A DNA stretch of 64,000 nucleotides from Trichocoleus desertorum ATA4-8-CV12 (GTDB lineage: Bacteria; Cyanobacteriota; Cyanobacteriia; FACHB-46): the NCBI GenBank assembly GCA_019358975.1, contig JAHHIL010000014.1:44856-108855 (forward strand), in the 5' to 3' direction. This document shows positions 53,887 to 63,572 of this stretch, one piece after another (the first letter of the stretch is position 1; every line of letters starts with the position of its first letter). Made by a program: the position numbers and the translations under genes. The notes beneath the pieces are model-generated. The model searched no databases. It had not been told where the DNA came from and saw only the letters and a list, made by a program, of their open reading frames with translations.

Positions 53887-54506
53887 GTCTTGTGCTGGCT
53901 CGATTTGTGGCCCCGCCTGCTGGAGGGTTAGCCCGTGCCCTTAGAGATCTTAAAGATCAAAAGCTAAGATGAAGGAGCCTTGTTTGCTCAAGAGCAGGTA
54001 GCTTTGATTGATCCCTGTCGTTATTTCTGCACATCTCTCAAGGTCAGGGTTGCTGGCAGATGCAATTCTGCGCCTATGCCAGATAGAGAAAATTCGCTCC
54101 CAGTGGAGGTTTCCCGATCACGAGAAATACTCTAAGACTAAAGGTAACAAATCATCAGGCTGAATTGGATCTCTACCCCTCATGAATGCTGAGAGCCAAA
54201 GATATACAATTCAGGTGGCGTTGGTTTGTTGTTTGGGATACATAATCCCCTGGATTGCTGCTCTTAAGTGCGGTCTTCTTAACGAAAGTGCGATCTTTCT
54301 ATAGGTGCGATCGCTGAAGTGCAGAAAACTTAATTGAACCTGTTAGCTCCATTCCTGCACAATCAGCATTCACTAGATATCCTTAGTACTAGGAAAGCTG
54401 CTTTGATGGCTCAAAGCTCACTGTCTATCACAATCTTTTAGTATCATCCTGACCTACTTTAAAGCTGTATTTGTCCCAACCCTAAGCGTTCATGTGCTAG
54501 CTACCC
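53887..54506. promoter_or_regulatory. 620-nt region upstream of rre1 with three direct repeats
   Basis: The longest gene-free stretch in the window. AAGTGCGGTCTT (54266-54277) and AAGTGCGATCTT (54286-54297) are direct repeats exactly 20 bp apart, and GTGCGATC recurs at 54305. Such spacing on one DNA face suggests a regulator-binding array about 200 bp upstream of rre1. I considered a 6S-like or SRP-like RNA in the first half but see no diagnostic core. Confidence 0.4.
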
Positions 54507-55190
54507 ATGCCCTTGATGATTCTCGTTGCTGATGATGATGTCGGTACTCGCCTGTCCATCAGCGATTATCTCGAACTCTCTGGCTACTCAGTCGTCACGG
54601 CTGAAAATGGTCAAGAGGCGCTAGCGCTGGTTGATGAGTACCAGCCTCATCTCATTGTGACCGATATTACTATGCCTCGAATGGATGGCTATGAGCTAGT
54701 CAGACGGGTGCGCCAGAAGCTAGAGTTTCGGCTGCTACCTGTCATATTTCTCACAGCTCGCACCCATATCCAAGAGCGGATTCGGGGTTATCAGCTAGGG
54801 TGTGATCTCTATTTACCCAAACCCTTTGACTTGGATGAGCTAGGCGCGGTTGTCCGTAACCTACTGGAGCGATCGCAAATGATTCAGACAGAAATGATTC
54901 ATGCAGAGCGGCGATCGCGGGCTCAAGAAGCAGAAATGCCAGCGGAGAAAAACAACGCCACATCTAGATTTACTGCAACTCCCGCTCTCTCCACCGTGAG
55001 CTTGACTGAGCGGGAACAAGAAGTTTTGCAGTTATTGGCTGATGGTCTTTCCAACATTCAAATCGGTCATCGCCTGCATCTCAGCCCTCGCACCGTCGAA
55101 AAACACGTCAGCAGCTTATTGCGTAAAACTGAAACCAATAATCGAGCAGAGCTAGTGCGCTTTGTGATGGAACATGGCTTGATGAACTAA
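54507..55190 (+). CDS. rre1: NarL-type response regulator Rre1 (Ycf29)
   Basis: 227 residues. The receiver covers about 4-120: ILVADDDVGTRLSISDYLELSGYS, phospho-acceptor in LIVTDITMPRMDG (D55), FLTART and LPKPFD. The LuxR-type helix-turn-helix covers about 165-225: LTEREQEVLQLLADGLSNIQIG, SPRTVEKHVSSLLRKTETNNRAEL. The sequence matches the cyanobacterial/chloroplast Ycf29 family along its length. Rre1 acts with the Hik34/Hik2-type kinases in stress responses in model cyanobacteria; its targets here are unknown. The gene converges with the phosphatase gene, 8 nt away. Confidence 0.92.
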   Translation: MPLMILVADDDVGTRLSISDYLELSGYSVVTAENGQEALALVDEYQPHLIVTDITMPRMDGYELVRRVRQKLEFRLLPVIFLTARTHIQERIRGYQLGCDLYLPKPFDLDELGAVVRNLLERSQMIQTEMIHAERRSRAQEAEMPAEKNNATSRFTATPALSTVSLTEREQEVLQLLADGLSNIQIGHRLHLSPRTVEKHVSSLLRKTETNNRAELVRFVMEHGLMN

Positions 55191-55198
55191 ACCACCCC

Positions 55199-55717
55199 TT
55201 AGAGCATTTGGTTGGAAGCTGGAGCCGCCAACTGTTGCGTTGTGATAATGTGCTGCAACAGGCCATTACAAGCATCTAACAGCAGATCAATCACATGGTT
55301 AAAGCCTTCTGAGCCACCGTAGTAAGGATCAGGAACTTCTCGCTCTGAGTAGTGAGTGCAAAAGTCACACATCAAGCGCACGCGATCGCGATACTTTCCG
55401 CTTGGGTCTAACGCCAAAATATTTTGGTAATTTTCTTGATCCATTGCCAGGATGAGGTCAAAGGCTACAAAATCTTCCTTCTGGAGTTGCCGAGCTTGAC
55501 CTTGAAGCACAATGCCTCGTTGCTTAGCGGCTGCGGTCATACGCCGATCGGGGGCACTGCCGATGTGGTAACTAGAAGTTCCAGCCGAGTCACAGATAAT
55601 TTCATGGCCCAACCCTGCCTGTTCGATCAGGTGGTTCATGATGTTTTCTGCCGAGGGTGAGCGGCAAATGTTACCAAGACAAACGAACAGCAGTTTGTAA
55701 GGCATGTTGTAAGGCAT
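55199..55717 (-). CDS. Low-molecular-weight protein tyrosine phosphatase
   Basis: 172 residues; MPYN-MPY gives two possible starts (55717, 55705). P-loop VCLGNICRSPSAE has the catalytic cysteine (C13) and arginine (R19). The general-acid aspartate lies in VPDPYYGG. SAGTSSYHIGSAPDRRM and ILAMDQENYQNI are typical family motifs. Low-Mr phosphatases often reset tyrosine kinases of polysaccharide export systems, so a link to envelope glycans is possible by inference. It is convergent with rre1. Confidence 0.92.
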   Translation of the reverse strand: MPYNMPYKLLFVCLGNICRSPSAENIMNHLIEQAGLGHEIICDSAGTSSYHIGSAPDRRMTAAAKQRGIVLQGQARQLQKEDFVAFDLILAMDQENYQNILALDPSGKYRDRVRLMCDFCTHYSEREVPDPYYGGSEGFNHVIDLLLDACNGLLQHIITTQQLAAPASNQML

Positions 55718-55967
55718 GGTGGTTGAGGTTTGTGAGCGATCGCTGGGAGCAGCCTTAATATATTAACCACTCTTTCCGGTTTCCGAGCAGTAACCCTTGC
55801 AGAGGTAGGGATGAGTCCGCAGAACTGACATTAAACCTTGACCTTCTGACCCTAGGGGTGCAACTCTTCTTGAATGTGCAATTTCCGACTGCATTGTTTG
55901 CAAGCATCATTTGCTCAACTTAGGCAAACACTGGTCGCTACTATTGGTATTACGAGGAAAGTACTTG

Positions 55968-57338
55968 ATGTTTAGGCCTAGCCGTAGATCTGCTTATCGA
56001 AAACAACGTCGGCTCCCTTGGCCCTTGATCATCTTATTAACCCTGCCTCTTTTGTTTATTGCTCTAGAGGTTTTGGCCCGCACTTTTGCTGGGGTCACAG
56101 GACAAAGTAACGAATTGGCAGCTTATCAGGGCAAACCAACCAAAGCCACGGCCTACGGCCTTAGGTTTTTGGATGCGAGCCAGCAGCCTTATGATGGTTT
56201 GCCAGTCAAGGGCCAATTAGCAGCTAAGCCTAGTCTAGTGACAGGGTATAAGCTTGTCAGTCAGCAGCAAAGTGAATTTTGGCAAGTAAACGAGCAAGGG
56301 TTCCGTAGCGATCGCCCAGTGCCACTCGCAAAACCAAAAGGTGAAACGCGAATTTTTGTCCTAGGTGGTTCTACAGCCTTTGGGCAAATGAGTTCTAATA
56401 ACCAGGCTACCTTTGCCCACAAATTAGAAGCTAGCCTCAATCAACAAGTTGCGCAGCAGAAACAGAACCCAGGAAAATTCCGACCGGACGTTTTACCTTA
56501 CTACAAAGAAGAAGTTGATAAAGCCTTAGCGTTACCGCCTCGGATTCGAGATGGAAAATATCGAGTGATTAATGCAGCGGTTCCTGGGTACGCTTCTGGG
56601 AATGAACTAGCCCAACTCGCCATGCAAGTCTTGGCCTACCAACCAGACATGATTGTGGTTGTAGACGGCTACCGAGATCTGCTTCTCCCCAGTACCGAGG
56701 AAGGTGTGGCTGTACCCGGAGCCCAGGCTCTGCTAGAAGATGCACCCCGGCACTTTTCGGCGCATCTAAGCCAGCAGCTAGGCAATTTGGTGACCCAGTC
56801 CTACTTAGTCAAAGGCGTGCAATATTGGCTGCTCAAACCTGAACCCTCGGTGGACGAACTTAGCTTAGTGGCCGCTAGTAGCGATGCCCCCCTAGCTGAG
56901 CAAATTTCTAGCAATCCAACCGAGCTAAAGGATCGGGCGAACCGCTACCGTAGCCATCTCCAGCAAATGGCTCGTTTAGCGGCAGCGGCCAAAGTTCCTT
57001 TGATTGTTGCTCTCCAACCAGAAGTCACCAGCCGAACTGGCAAAAATATTTCTGCGGAAGAAACCAAAATTCAGCAAGCGTTAGGGGATTCCTATACCCA
57101 AAGGGCGAAGGCAGGTTATACCGAGATGGAGCGTGCAATGCTTCAGGTTCAGAAAGAATTTCCCAAAACTGTCACTGCTCTGAACCTCTACAATCTCTAT
57201 GGCAACTTTTCAGGTCAAGCTTTCGTGGACACGATTCATCTGACGGATGCAGCCAATGCCGTCTTAGCCAATCGGCTTTATGGCACGATCACCAAGCTAC
57301 TCAACGTCCCAGTTCAACCTAACCCCTCCCCCTACTAA
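55968..57338 (+). CDS. Membrane-anchored SGNH/GDSL-type hydrolase
   Basis: 456 residues from ATG 55968, which has GAGGAAAG 5-12 nt upstream; an in-frame start at 55911 is weaker. A basic N-terminus (RPSRRSAYRKQRR) precedes one transmembrane helix at about 17-38, so the enzyme faces the periplasm. SGNH elements: Ser in FVLGGSTAFG (S135), Gly in INAAVPGYASGNE, a block-III variant VVDGYRD, and Asp/His in VDTIHLTD (D421, H424). Relatives remove or transfer acyl groups on polysaccharides or peptidoglycan. Substrate unknown. It stands alone on the plus strand. Confidence 0.83.
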   Translation: MFRPSRRSAYRKQRRLPWPLIILLTLPLLFIALEVLARTFAGVTGQSNELAAYQGKPTKATAYGLRFLDASQQPYDGLPVKGQLAAKPSLVTGYKLVSQQQSEFWQVNEQGFRSDRPVPLAKPKGETRIFVLGGSTAFGQMSSNNQATFAHKLEASLNQQVAQQKQNPGKFRPDVLPYYKEEVDKALALPPRIRDGKYRVINAAVPGYASGNELAQLAMQVLAYQPDMIVVVDGYRDLLLPSTEEGVAVPGAQALLEDAPRHFSAHLSQQLGNLVTQSYLVKGVQYWLLKPEPSVDELSLVAASSDAPLAEQISSNPTELKDRANRYRSHLQQMARLAAAAKVPLIVALQPEVTSRTGKNISAEETKIQQALGDSYTQRAKAGYTEMERAMLQVQKEFPKTVTALNLYNLYGNFSGQAFVDTIHLTDAANAVLANRLYGTITKLLNVPVQPNPSPY

Positions 57339-57345
57339 ATTCGAG

Positions 57346-57369
57346 CTACTCGCCTACTCGCCTACTCGT
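57346..57369. repeat. Three tandem copies of CTACTCGC/T
   Basis: Three 8-bp units CTACTCGC, CTACTCGC and CTACTCGT occur in tandem just downstream of the SGNH hydrolase stop codon. A simple short tandem repeat of the type common between cyanobacterial genes. Confidence 0.7.
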
Positions 57370-57468
57370 CCCTGAGAGAAATTCGAGAAATTGAGAAGGA
57401 GAAATTAAGCAGCCACGAACTTAGCATTGGCAAGGGCGATCGCACATTTGCAAAGTCAACACAACAAA

Positions 57469-57502
57469 ACCGGGCAGAGAGCAGACATAAACTGCTTGCC
57501 CG
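57469..57502 (-). terminator. Rho-independent terminator of ebfC
   Basis: CCGGGCA (57469-57475) pairs with TGCCCGG (57496-57502), and AGCAG/CTGCT extend the stem inward. On the minus strand TTTTGTTG follows. It lies 30 nt past the ebfC stop. Confidence 0.75.
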
Positions 57503-57532
57503 GATCGAGTAGGACTTCTAAATGCTGTTGGT

Positions 57533-57877
57533 TTAGAGACCAGGTAGGTTTAGGCCACCTGTCAACTCTTCCATTTTTTCGCGCATGGTAGCTGTGGACT
57601 TGTTATAAGCATCCTTCATGGCAGCAGTCACCAAGTCAGAAACGACCTCAGCGCCTTCTCCTAGCACATCGGCTGCAATTTCTACTCGTCGGGGCTCCTG
57701 GTTGCCACTGAGGACCACCTTCACCATGCCCCCACCCGCTTGTCCTTCAATTTCCATTTTCTCCAAGTCTTCTTGGAGCTGTTTGGCACCTTCTTGTACT
57801 TGTTGCGCCTTCTTGAATGCTTCGGTCAGCTCTTTCATCTTGCCCAGACCGAAGCCGAATCCCTGTCCTTTGCTCAT
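57533..57877 (-). CDS. ebfC: YbaB/EbfC-family nucleoid-associated protein
   Basis: 114 residues. A Gly-rich N-terminus ([12 protein letters not shown]) precedes the long helix [20 protein letters not shown]. The conserved [27 protein letters not shown] and [24 protein letters not shown] are the usual core. The family forms tweezer-like dimers that bind DNA non-specifically. It follows murB by 139 nt on the minus strand and has its own terminator. Confidence 0.93.
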   Translation of the reverse strand: MSKGQGFGFGLGKMKELTEAFKKAQQVQEGAKQLQEDLEKMEIEGQAGGGMVKVVLSGNQEPRRVEIAADVLGEGAEVVSDLVTAAMKDAYNKSTATMREKMEELTGGLNLPGL

Positions 57878-57955
57878 AACGTTTAGATTGGGTACGAGTT
57901 GTTTGTCTAATTAGGTTGTTGTTCCTAGTCTCTGCTATTCTGCCACTCTCACTGT

Positions 57956-57985
57956 CTCTTTGACAGACTTTCTCTTTGACAGACC
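57956..57985. repeat. Two direct copies of TCTCTTTGACAGAC
   Basis: 14-bp copies at 57956-57969 and 57972-57985, a 16-bp period, in the spacer between murB and ebfC. Perhaps a slippage duplication; each copy contains TTGACA on the plus strand. Confidence 0.6.
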
Positions 57986-58016
57986 TTTTACCTAGCCCCA
58001 CCGGATGCAAGTTGGC

Positions 58017-59036
58017 TTAAGCGAGTTGAAACTCTCCCAGCATTTTTACTTCTGGTTCTAGCCGCAATGACCAGTGTTGCTCTACTTGTTGCTGCACGTA
58101 ACGAATTAGCTGAAAAATATCGTGGGCAGTCGCACCCCCACAGTTGAGGATGAAGTTAGCATGCCGCTGAGCAACTTGCGCTCCCCCAATCCGATGTCCT
58201 TTTAACCCTGCTTGTTCTATCAGCCAACCAGCAGTTTGCGGGCCAGGATTGCGGAAAACGCTCCCACAACTGGGCAAATGATAGGGCTGAGTAGTCTGGC
58301 GCTGCTTTAAGTGAGTGGTTGTGGCTGCCATCACTTGAGCAGGATCGGCTCCTGGTTTTAATTGTAGGGTTGCTTGGGTGACTAAGCGGCGATCGCCTTG
58401 TAGTGCCGAGGTGCGGTAGTTGAAGCCCAAGTCATCAGGCAAGAGAATCTCTGTCGTGCCATTGGGTAAGAGCACATGAGCATTGACCAAAACATCAGCA
58501 GTGCAATCTCCATGTGCCCCTGCGTTCATGACCACTGCACCGCCTAGGGTGCCAGGAATTCCCACTGCCCATTCCAAACCTTCCCAACCCCGTTCTGCGG
58601 CTTGCCAAGCCAAACGAACTAGCGGTTCTCCAGCCCCAGCCGTGATTTGACCTGTTTCTGCATCGAAGTGGGCGTGGCGAAAATGCCTGGTACAAATGAT
58701 TAAACCAGGCAAACCGCGATCGCTGACTAACAAATTGGAGCCTGCTCCTAGCAAGGTAACAGGCAACCCCTCCTGGTTAGCCCAATCGATGCTGGCTTGC
58801 ATTTCCTCTGCTCGTCTTGGAGAAACAAACCATTCGGCTGGCCCCCCCACTCGAAAAGAGGTGAAGGGTGCTAAGGAGACTTGAGGTTTGATCAGACACT
58901 CAGTAGCAGGCAAGCGAATAGGTGAGTATTGTGAGGGGTCGGGCTTTGGTTTAGGAGGAGCAGCCTCAGCTTTAGTTTTAGAGGGGATAAAAGTGGAAGG
59001 CTTCAGAATGCTAGGCGGATCTTGGGAAAGAGTCAT
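58017..59036 (-). CDS. murB: UDP-N-acetylenolpyruvoylglucosamine reductase
   Basis: 339 residues. A Pro/Lys-rich leader of about 45 residues precedes the core, a feature seen in other cyanobacterial MurB. FAD-binding motifs: [20 protein letters not shown] (shown in part), [15 protein letters not shown] (about 94-108), [19 protein letters not shown] (about 162-180). The catalytic serine is in [10 protein letters not shown] (about 254-263) and glutamate in [11 protein letters not shown] (about 325-335). It reduces UDP-GlcNAc-enolpyruvate with NADPH to UDP-MurNAc. It follows murC by 135 nt on the same strand. Confidence 0.94.
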   Translation of the reverse strand: MTLSQDPPSILKPSTFIPSKTKAEAAPPKPKPDPSQYSPIRLPATECLIKPQVSLAPFTSFRVGGPAEWFVSPRRAEEMQASIDWANQEGLPVTLLGAGSNLLVSDRGLPGLIICTRHFRHAHFDAETGQITAGAGEPLVRLAWQAAERGWEGLEWAVGIPGTLGGAVVMNAGAHGDCTADVLVNAHVLLPNGTTEILLPDDLGFNYRTSALQGDRRLVTQATLQLKPGADPAQVMAATTTHLKQRQTTQPYHLPSCGSVFRNPGPQTAGWLIEQAGLKGHRIGGAQVAQRHANFILNCGGATAHDIFQLIRYVQQQVEQHWSLRLEPEVKMLGEFQLA

Positions 59037-59070
59037 GATAGTCCAACTGCTCCATGCCTACGGGCCTAAG

Positions 59071-59130
59071 ATGAAAGATTGGTTTCCGCTTCTTCAGGTT
59101 GTGGCCAATCCTGGTACAGCAATCTTTCAT
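59071..59130. repeat. Inverted repeat in the murC-murB spacer
   Basis: ATGAAAGATTG (59071-59081) and CAATCTTTCAT (59120-59130) are perfect 11-bp complements with a 38-nt loop. There is no T-run. It could attenuate or process the murC-murB transcript, or be a relic of a fold-back element. Confidence 0.5.
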
Positions 59131-59171
59131 TCATCGTAAAACTGCTATGCGGTGATTGTTCATAGTGAACC

Positions 59172-60734
59172 TTAGAAGGAGGTTTGATCGCACCTTTCTT
59201 GAGAGATGCTTTTTGCGGTACGCTCCTGAAAGGCCATTACTTCCGGGATGATTTGGTTTAAGTTACCAGCCCCCAAAAATAAAGCCAAGTCTTTTGGTCG
59301 CAGCGTTTGATCCAAAAAGCTTTGGACTGCTGGCAACGAAGGTTGAAACACGACGTGATCATGGTGGGCCGCGATCGCATCTACAACCTGTTGACCTGTC
59401 AGATTCTCGGGTTGGGGTTCCCCAGCGGCATAGATGTCCGTCACTACAACTACATCAGCATCCTGAAAAGATTCAGCAAACTCTGCCAGAAAAGTTTGAG
59501 TGCGGCTGTAACGGTGGGGTTGAAAAATAGCGATGACTCGTCTTTGGTGGGCAGTGGGCAATTCGGTTGCTTGGAGATGGGCTGCTGCTAGCGTGGCGCG
59601 AATTTCACTCGGATGATGAGCGTAGTCATCCACGAATAAAATGTCGTTGTATTCGCCACGATATTCAAAGCGACGGCGAGCTCCTTCAAAAGTCGCGATC
59701 GCCTGAGCTATTTGGGCAAAGTCCAGGTTTAAGAGTCGGCCTACCGCAACCGCTGCCAGTGCATTGCTCAGGTTGTGCTGCCCCAACAGTTTGAGGTTGA
59801 GTTCTCCTAGCAATTGACCCCGTTCCCAGACTTGAGCCTTGGTGCCGTTTGCCTGATAGGTAACGCAGTCTACCGTGTAGTCAGCACCCGATTCTCGATA
59901 CAAGCTATAGGTGATGTGTGGTTGGAGTGCATTTCGAACCGTGGCACAATCAATGCAACCAATTAAGGTTTTGCAGTGACTGGCAAAGGTTTTGAACGTT
60001 GAAATCACCTCGTCTAACGTGCTGTAGTGATCCGGGTGATCTAGTTCAATATTGGTGACGATGCCAATTTCAGACGAAAACTTTACGAGAGAGCCATCTG
60101 ACTCATCCGCCTCAGCAACTAGGTAAGGGCCTTGGCCTAAGCGGGCATTCCCTTCCCAAGCTTTCACCTCTCCCCCCACTACAATTGTGGGGTCCAAGCC
60201 TGTCTCTAGCAGCAAATGGCCAATCATGCTGCTGGTTGTGGTTTTACCATGCGTTCCAGCAACGGAAATACTTTGGTAATCCTGAATTAGGGCTGCTAGT
60301 AGGTCAGAGCGATGAAAAATCGGACAACCCAACTCTAAGGCAGCTCGGTATTCTGCATTGGCTGGGTTAATTGCCGTGGAGCAAATCACCTGAGGTAACA
60401 GGGCCGTATCAACACTACTAGATAACTTACTGATAGAAGCTAGGGTTTCTTGGACTACCCCTCTATTCGCCGCGATCGCCACAGATGCTGCTGGTAATGC
60501 GTCATTTTTAGACGATTCAGCTTGTCGAAAAAATTCTAAATTTGTGGCATCTTGGCTCCAGAAAATGTGCGCTCCTAAATCTTGTAAGCGCTGAGTAATG
60601 TGATTTAAGCGAATATCTGAGCCAGAAACAGGTAGCCTACGTTTTGCCAGAACGTAAGCGAGGGCCGACATTCCAATTCCACCAATTCCAATGAAATGAA
60701 ACGGCCTCCCGCTGAAATCAACAGAGTTCAGCAT
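59172..60734 (-). CDS. murC: UDP-N-acetylmuramate-L-alanine ligase
   Basis: 520 residues, longer than typical (about 470-490) because of an insertion after residue 65 (EFFRQAESSKNDALPAAS). N-terminal Rossmann region FIGIGGIGMSALAYVLAKRR (shown in part), ATP-binding SVAGTHGKTTTSSMIGHLL (about 152-170), DESDGSLVKF (about 206), LDHPDHYST and the C-terminal VDDYAHHPSEIRATL and IFQPHRYSRTQTFL. It adds L-alanine to UDP-MurNAc in peptidoglycan synthesis. First gene of the murC-murB pair. Confidence 0.95.
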   Translation of the reverse strand: MLNSVDFSGRPFHFIGIGGIGMSALAYVLAKRRLPVSGSDIRLNHITQRLQDLGAHIFWSQDATNLEFFRQAESSKNDALPAASVAIAANRGVVQETLASISKLSSSVDTALLPQVICSTAINPANAEYRAALELGCPIFHRSDLLAALIQDYQSISVAGTHGKTTTSSMIGHLLLETGLDPTIVVGGEVKAWEGNARLGQGPYLVAEADESDGSLVKFSSEIGIVTNIELDHPDHYSTLDEVISTFKTFASHCKTLIGCIDCATVRNALQPHITYSLYRESGADYTVDCVTYQANGTKAQVWERGQLLGELNLKLLGQHNLSNALAAVAVGRLLNLDFAQIAQAIATFEGARRRFEYRGEYNDILFVDDYAHHPSEIRATLAAAHLQATELPTAHQRRVIAIFQPHRYSRTQTFLAEFAESFQDADVVVVTDIYAAGEPQPENLTGQQVVDAIAAHHDHVVFQPSLPAVQSFLDQTLRPKDLALFLGAGNLNQIIPEVMAFQERTAKSISQERCDQTSF

Positions 60735-61241
60735 TTTAGCTCCTTACACACCACACCACACCAATAACACGCGATATCATATCAAGAATTGCTTTTTCGC
60801 GATATAGGTCGCCAAGCATTTACTTCTTTAGAGAAAGAACGTCTTTTTGAAGCTTTATCACTCCAAATTAGTTGTTCCTATTGCTCCCATTTAAGGGTTT
60901 TTGTAACCCTAGGACTGTTTTTATCTTTACTCGTCAAGGGCGTTACAGATCCGGAAATGTCCTGAAAAAACATAGCTAGAACCAAATCACTAGGCTTGTA
61001 TAGGGTTGGGCTTGATTAAGACGATTCCCTGTTGGAACCTGCAGAAATTTCTAGGAATCCCTCGGTTTTCTACCAAATCTCCTGCATCCTACAACTAGCC
61101 TTTATCGTTGCAACTAGGGTTTGTACGGAGATCAGTAAGTGCGCTTAGCTGGTTTCAGGATTTCAGCAACGCAGTGTTACAGAACGGTAACTGAGTTTAG
61201 GATTCAAGCGACTTGACGCTTAGAAAAGCACCTAGTTTAGT
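60735..61241. other. 507-nt divergent intergenic region between murC and nadD
   Basis: Promoters for both genes should be here, but no convincing -10/-35 pair is seen. A small hairpin AGGGTT-TTTGT-AACCCT lies at 60894-60910. No open frame above noise and no RNA family recognised. Confidence 0.5.
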
Positions 61242-61937
61242 ATGCAGAAAGTGGCCATTTTTGGGGGGACGTTTGACCCAATTCATTGGGGTCATCTAGT
61301 CCTGGCTGAGGCAGCCTTACAGCAAGCCGCCCTTGACCAAGTGATTTGGGTGCCGACCCGCTTATCACCCCACAAATCTCAGCAACTCGGATTGAGTTTT
61401 GAGCATCGCCTGCAAATGGTGCAACGAGCGATCGCCAATCACCCCGTTTTCAGCGCCACCCAGGTTGAGGCTAATCGAGTGGGGCCTTCTTATGCGATCG
61501 CGACTCTGCAAGATTTACAGAAACTTTATCTACAAGTTCAGTGGTACTGGATTATTGGTTTGGATGCCTTCCGAACGTTGCCACGCTGGTATGGCCATAT
61601 CGAATTAGCTGCCACCTGTGAATGGTTAGTCGCTCCTCGGCTCCAGCCTCCTAATTCCTGTAGCCCAGATTCCTGTAGTCTAGGTAATGCTTTGACATCT
61701 CTAAACACTGAGCTGGGCTGGACGGCGGAAATGATCGCGAGCTGTGAACAGGTGATCGCTTTCATGGCCCAGCAATCTATTACCATCCGCTGCCAACGGC
61801 TACCCATGCCTATGTTGGGAGTTTCTTCTAGCTTGATTCGCCAATATTGTCGAGAGAAACGCTCTATTCGCTATCTAGTTCCAGAAGCAGTTAGAACTTA
61901 TATCATTGCCCATCACCTTTATCTGAAGGATGGCTAA
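61242..61937 (+). CDS. nadD: Nicotinate-nucleotide adenylyltransferase
   Basis: 231 residues. The nucleotidyltransferase signature VAIFGGTFDPIHWGHLVLAE (4-23) contains the HxGH motif, and SSSLIRQYCREKRSIRYLVPEAVRTYI (about 196-222, shown in part) contains the ISxxxIR-type motif. WYWIIGLDAFRTLPRWY (about 87-103) forms the substrate pocket. An insertion at about 135-160 (SCSPDSCSLGNALTSLNT) makes it longer than bacterial NadD. It forms deamido-NAD from nicotinate mononucleotide. Confidence 0.92.
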   Translation: MQKVAIFGGTFDPIHWGHLVLAEAALQQAALDQVIWVPTRLSPHKSQQLGLSFEHRLQMVQRAIANHPVFSATQVEANRVGPSYAIATLQDLQKLYLQVQWYWIIGLDAFRTLPRWYGHIELAATCEWLVAPRLQPPNSCSPDSCSLGNALTSLNTELGWTAEMIASCEQVIAFMAQQSITIRCQRLPMPMLGVSSSLIRQYCREKRSIRYLVPEAVRTYIIAHHLYLKDG

Positions 61938-62336
61938 GCGCGATCGCCAAATCAGAATTTAGGATTTAACGTTGGTTGTGGGTTTGTTGTGCAAGACCGC
62001 TTTTTTCTAAGTCAAGCTCTCCCTATTAGTTCCCCAGCAGTTTCCTTGATCTAATCCATTTTGTAGCTCTTGTCTTTGTGATCCCTTCAGGACAAAATAG
62101 CTTGAGATCCTGAGTCAAAACTGGCTGAAACCCAAGGGGCCTTCGCGAACAAACGACTAAGAATTGAAATTGGTGAATTTCTAGTTAAATCCGGAAAATA
62201 TCTTGAATTCACTCATTTATCAAAATTTTCAGCGGGTGCTGGGGAACTGACTGTGAGTTCGAAATCGGCATCCTTTGCGATATGATCTGGGTCATTACTC
62301 GCTATCCGACTTTAGTATTACAGAGGGCAAGACGCA
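61938..62336. other. 399-nt region upstream of gap2
   Basis: Probably holds the gap2 promoter and leader, with a candidate promoter at 62258-62286. The central part is A/T-rich. A GAGTTCGAAATC string near 62256 resembles a tRNA T-loop, but no acceptor stem or other arms are found, so no tRNA is called. Confidence 0.45.
62258..62286 (+). promoter_or_regulatory. gap2: Candidate gap2 promoter
   Basis: TATGAT at 62281-62286 is one base from the -10 consensus; TTCGAA lies 17 bp upstream, a correct distance but a weak -35. It is 50 nt before the gap2 start. Confidence 0.35.
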
Positions 62337-63350
62337 GTGATTAGAGTAGCGATCAACGGCTTTGGACGCATCGGACGTAACTTCATGCGATGCTGGATCG
62401 GCAGAGAAAATAGCCATATCGAAGTAGTCGCTATTAACGATACCTCTGACCCAAAAACCAATGCCCACCTGCTCAGATATGACACCATGTTGGGCAAATT
62501 CGATGCTGATATCAGCGCCGATGACAACTCCATCACTGTTAATGGTAAAACCGTCAAGTGTGTATCTGACCGCAACCCAGAAAACCTGCCTTGGGCAGCA
62601 TGGGATATTGATTTGGTGATTGAATCCACTGGTGTTTTTACTAGCCGTGACGGAGCTTCTAAGCACTTAAAAGCGGGTGCGAAGAAAGTATTGATTACAG
62701 CTCCTGGTAAAGGAGATGATGGCACCTTCGTAGTCGGTGTAAACGATAAAGACTATGACCCTGTCAAGCATGTCATTATCAGTAACGCGAGTTGCACCAC
62801 CAACTGCTTAGCTCCTGTTGCCAAGGTTCTGCATGAGAACTTCGGCATCGTCAAAGGCACCATGACCACCACCCATAGCTACACTGGCGACCAGCGGTTG
62901 TTGGATGCTAGCCACCGGGATCTACGTCGGGCTCGTGCGGCTGCAATGAACATTGTGCCAACCACCACTGGTGCGGCTAAAGCGGTAGCACTGGTTCTGC
63001 CCGAACTCAAAGGTAAACTCAACGGTATTGCTCTGCGCGTCCCTACCCCCAACGTTTCAATCGTGGATTTGGTGGTTGAAGTTGAGAAGAACACGATCGC
63101 TGAGCAAGTCAATGAAGTAATGAAAGCTGCTTCTGAAGGCGAATTGAAAGGTATCTTGGCTTATAGCGATCTGCCATTGGTTTCTACCGATTACCGGGGT
63201 ACTGATGCTTCCTCTATCGTGGACGCTGAACTGACGATGGTCATGGGCGGCAACATGGTGAAAGTTGTAGCTTGGTATGACAACGAGTGGGGTTACAGCC
63301 AACGTGTGGTTGACCTCGCTGAAACTGTAGGCGAGAAATGGCAAGGCTAG
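62337..63350 (+). CDS. gap2: Glyceraldehyde-3-phosphate dehydrogenase, photosynthetic NADP-type
   Basis: 337 residues from GTG 62337, the Gap2 length. NAD(P)-binding motif [13 protein letters not shown] (4-16). [15 protein letters not shown] has Thr-Ser after IND, as in NADP-accepting photosynthetic enzymes. The catalytic cysteine is C153 in NASCTTNC, with its partner histidine H180 in [10 protein letters not shown]. It works in the Calvin cycle by reducing 1,3-bisphosphoglycerate, and its CP12-regulated relatives share this form. A T-rich terminator hairpin follows about 155 nt downstream. Confidence 0.95.
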   Translation: MIRVAINGFGRIGRNFMRCWIGRENSHIEVVAINDTSDPKTNAHLLRYDTMLGKFDADISADDNSITVNGKTVKCVSDRNPENLPWAAWDIDLVIESTGVFTSRDGASKHLKAGAKKVLITAPGKGDDGTFVVGVNDKDYDPVKHVIISNASCTTNCLAPVAKVLHENFGIVKGTMTTTHSYTGDQRLLDASHRDLRRARAAAMNIVPTTTGAAKAVALVLPELKGKLNGIALRVPTPNVSIVDLVVEVEKNTIAEQVNEVMKAASEGELKGILAYSDLPLVSTDYRGTDASSIVDAELTMVMGGNMVKVVAWYDNEWGYSQRVVDLAETVGEKWQG

Positions 63351-63504
63351 ACAGACGCTGATGCGCTCTAGCTAATGATCATTTGGTGCAAGCTCTCTAG
63401 CCTGAAACAAGTTCTTTAACCTAGAATTAGAACTTAGACATCAGGCGATCGCCAAGTCATCACGACTCCATCTACTAAAGCAACCGTTATCTACATTCAG
63501 ACCT

Positions 63505-63532
63505 GGGACGTTCGATCAGAGCGTCCCTTTTT
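63505..63532 (+). terminator. Rho-independent terminator downstream of gap2
   Basis: GGGACG (63505-63510) pairs with CGTCCC (63522-63527), followed by TTTTT. It is the likely end of the gap2 transcript and overlaps the upstream alternative start (63531) of the cupin gene, supporting the later ATG. Confidence 0.8.
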
Positions 63533-63572
63533 GTGGGAATCTGCTGTTGTCGTAACCAGCAACTTGCCAAGG

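Noticed and set aside
53887..54260. 6S RNA or SRP RNA in the long spacer before rre1
   Set aside because: No diagnostic core sequence or long closing stem was found; the region lacks a convincing RNA fold by eye.
62240..62290. tRNA suggested by a GTTCGAAATC T-loop-like string
   Set aside because: No acceptor stem, D-arm or anticodon arm can be folded around it.
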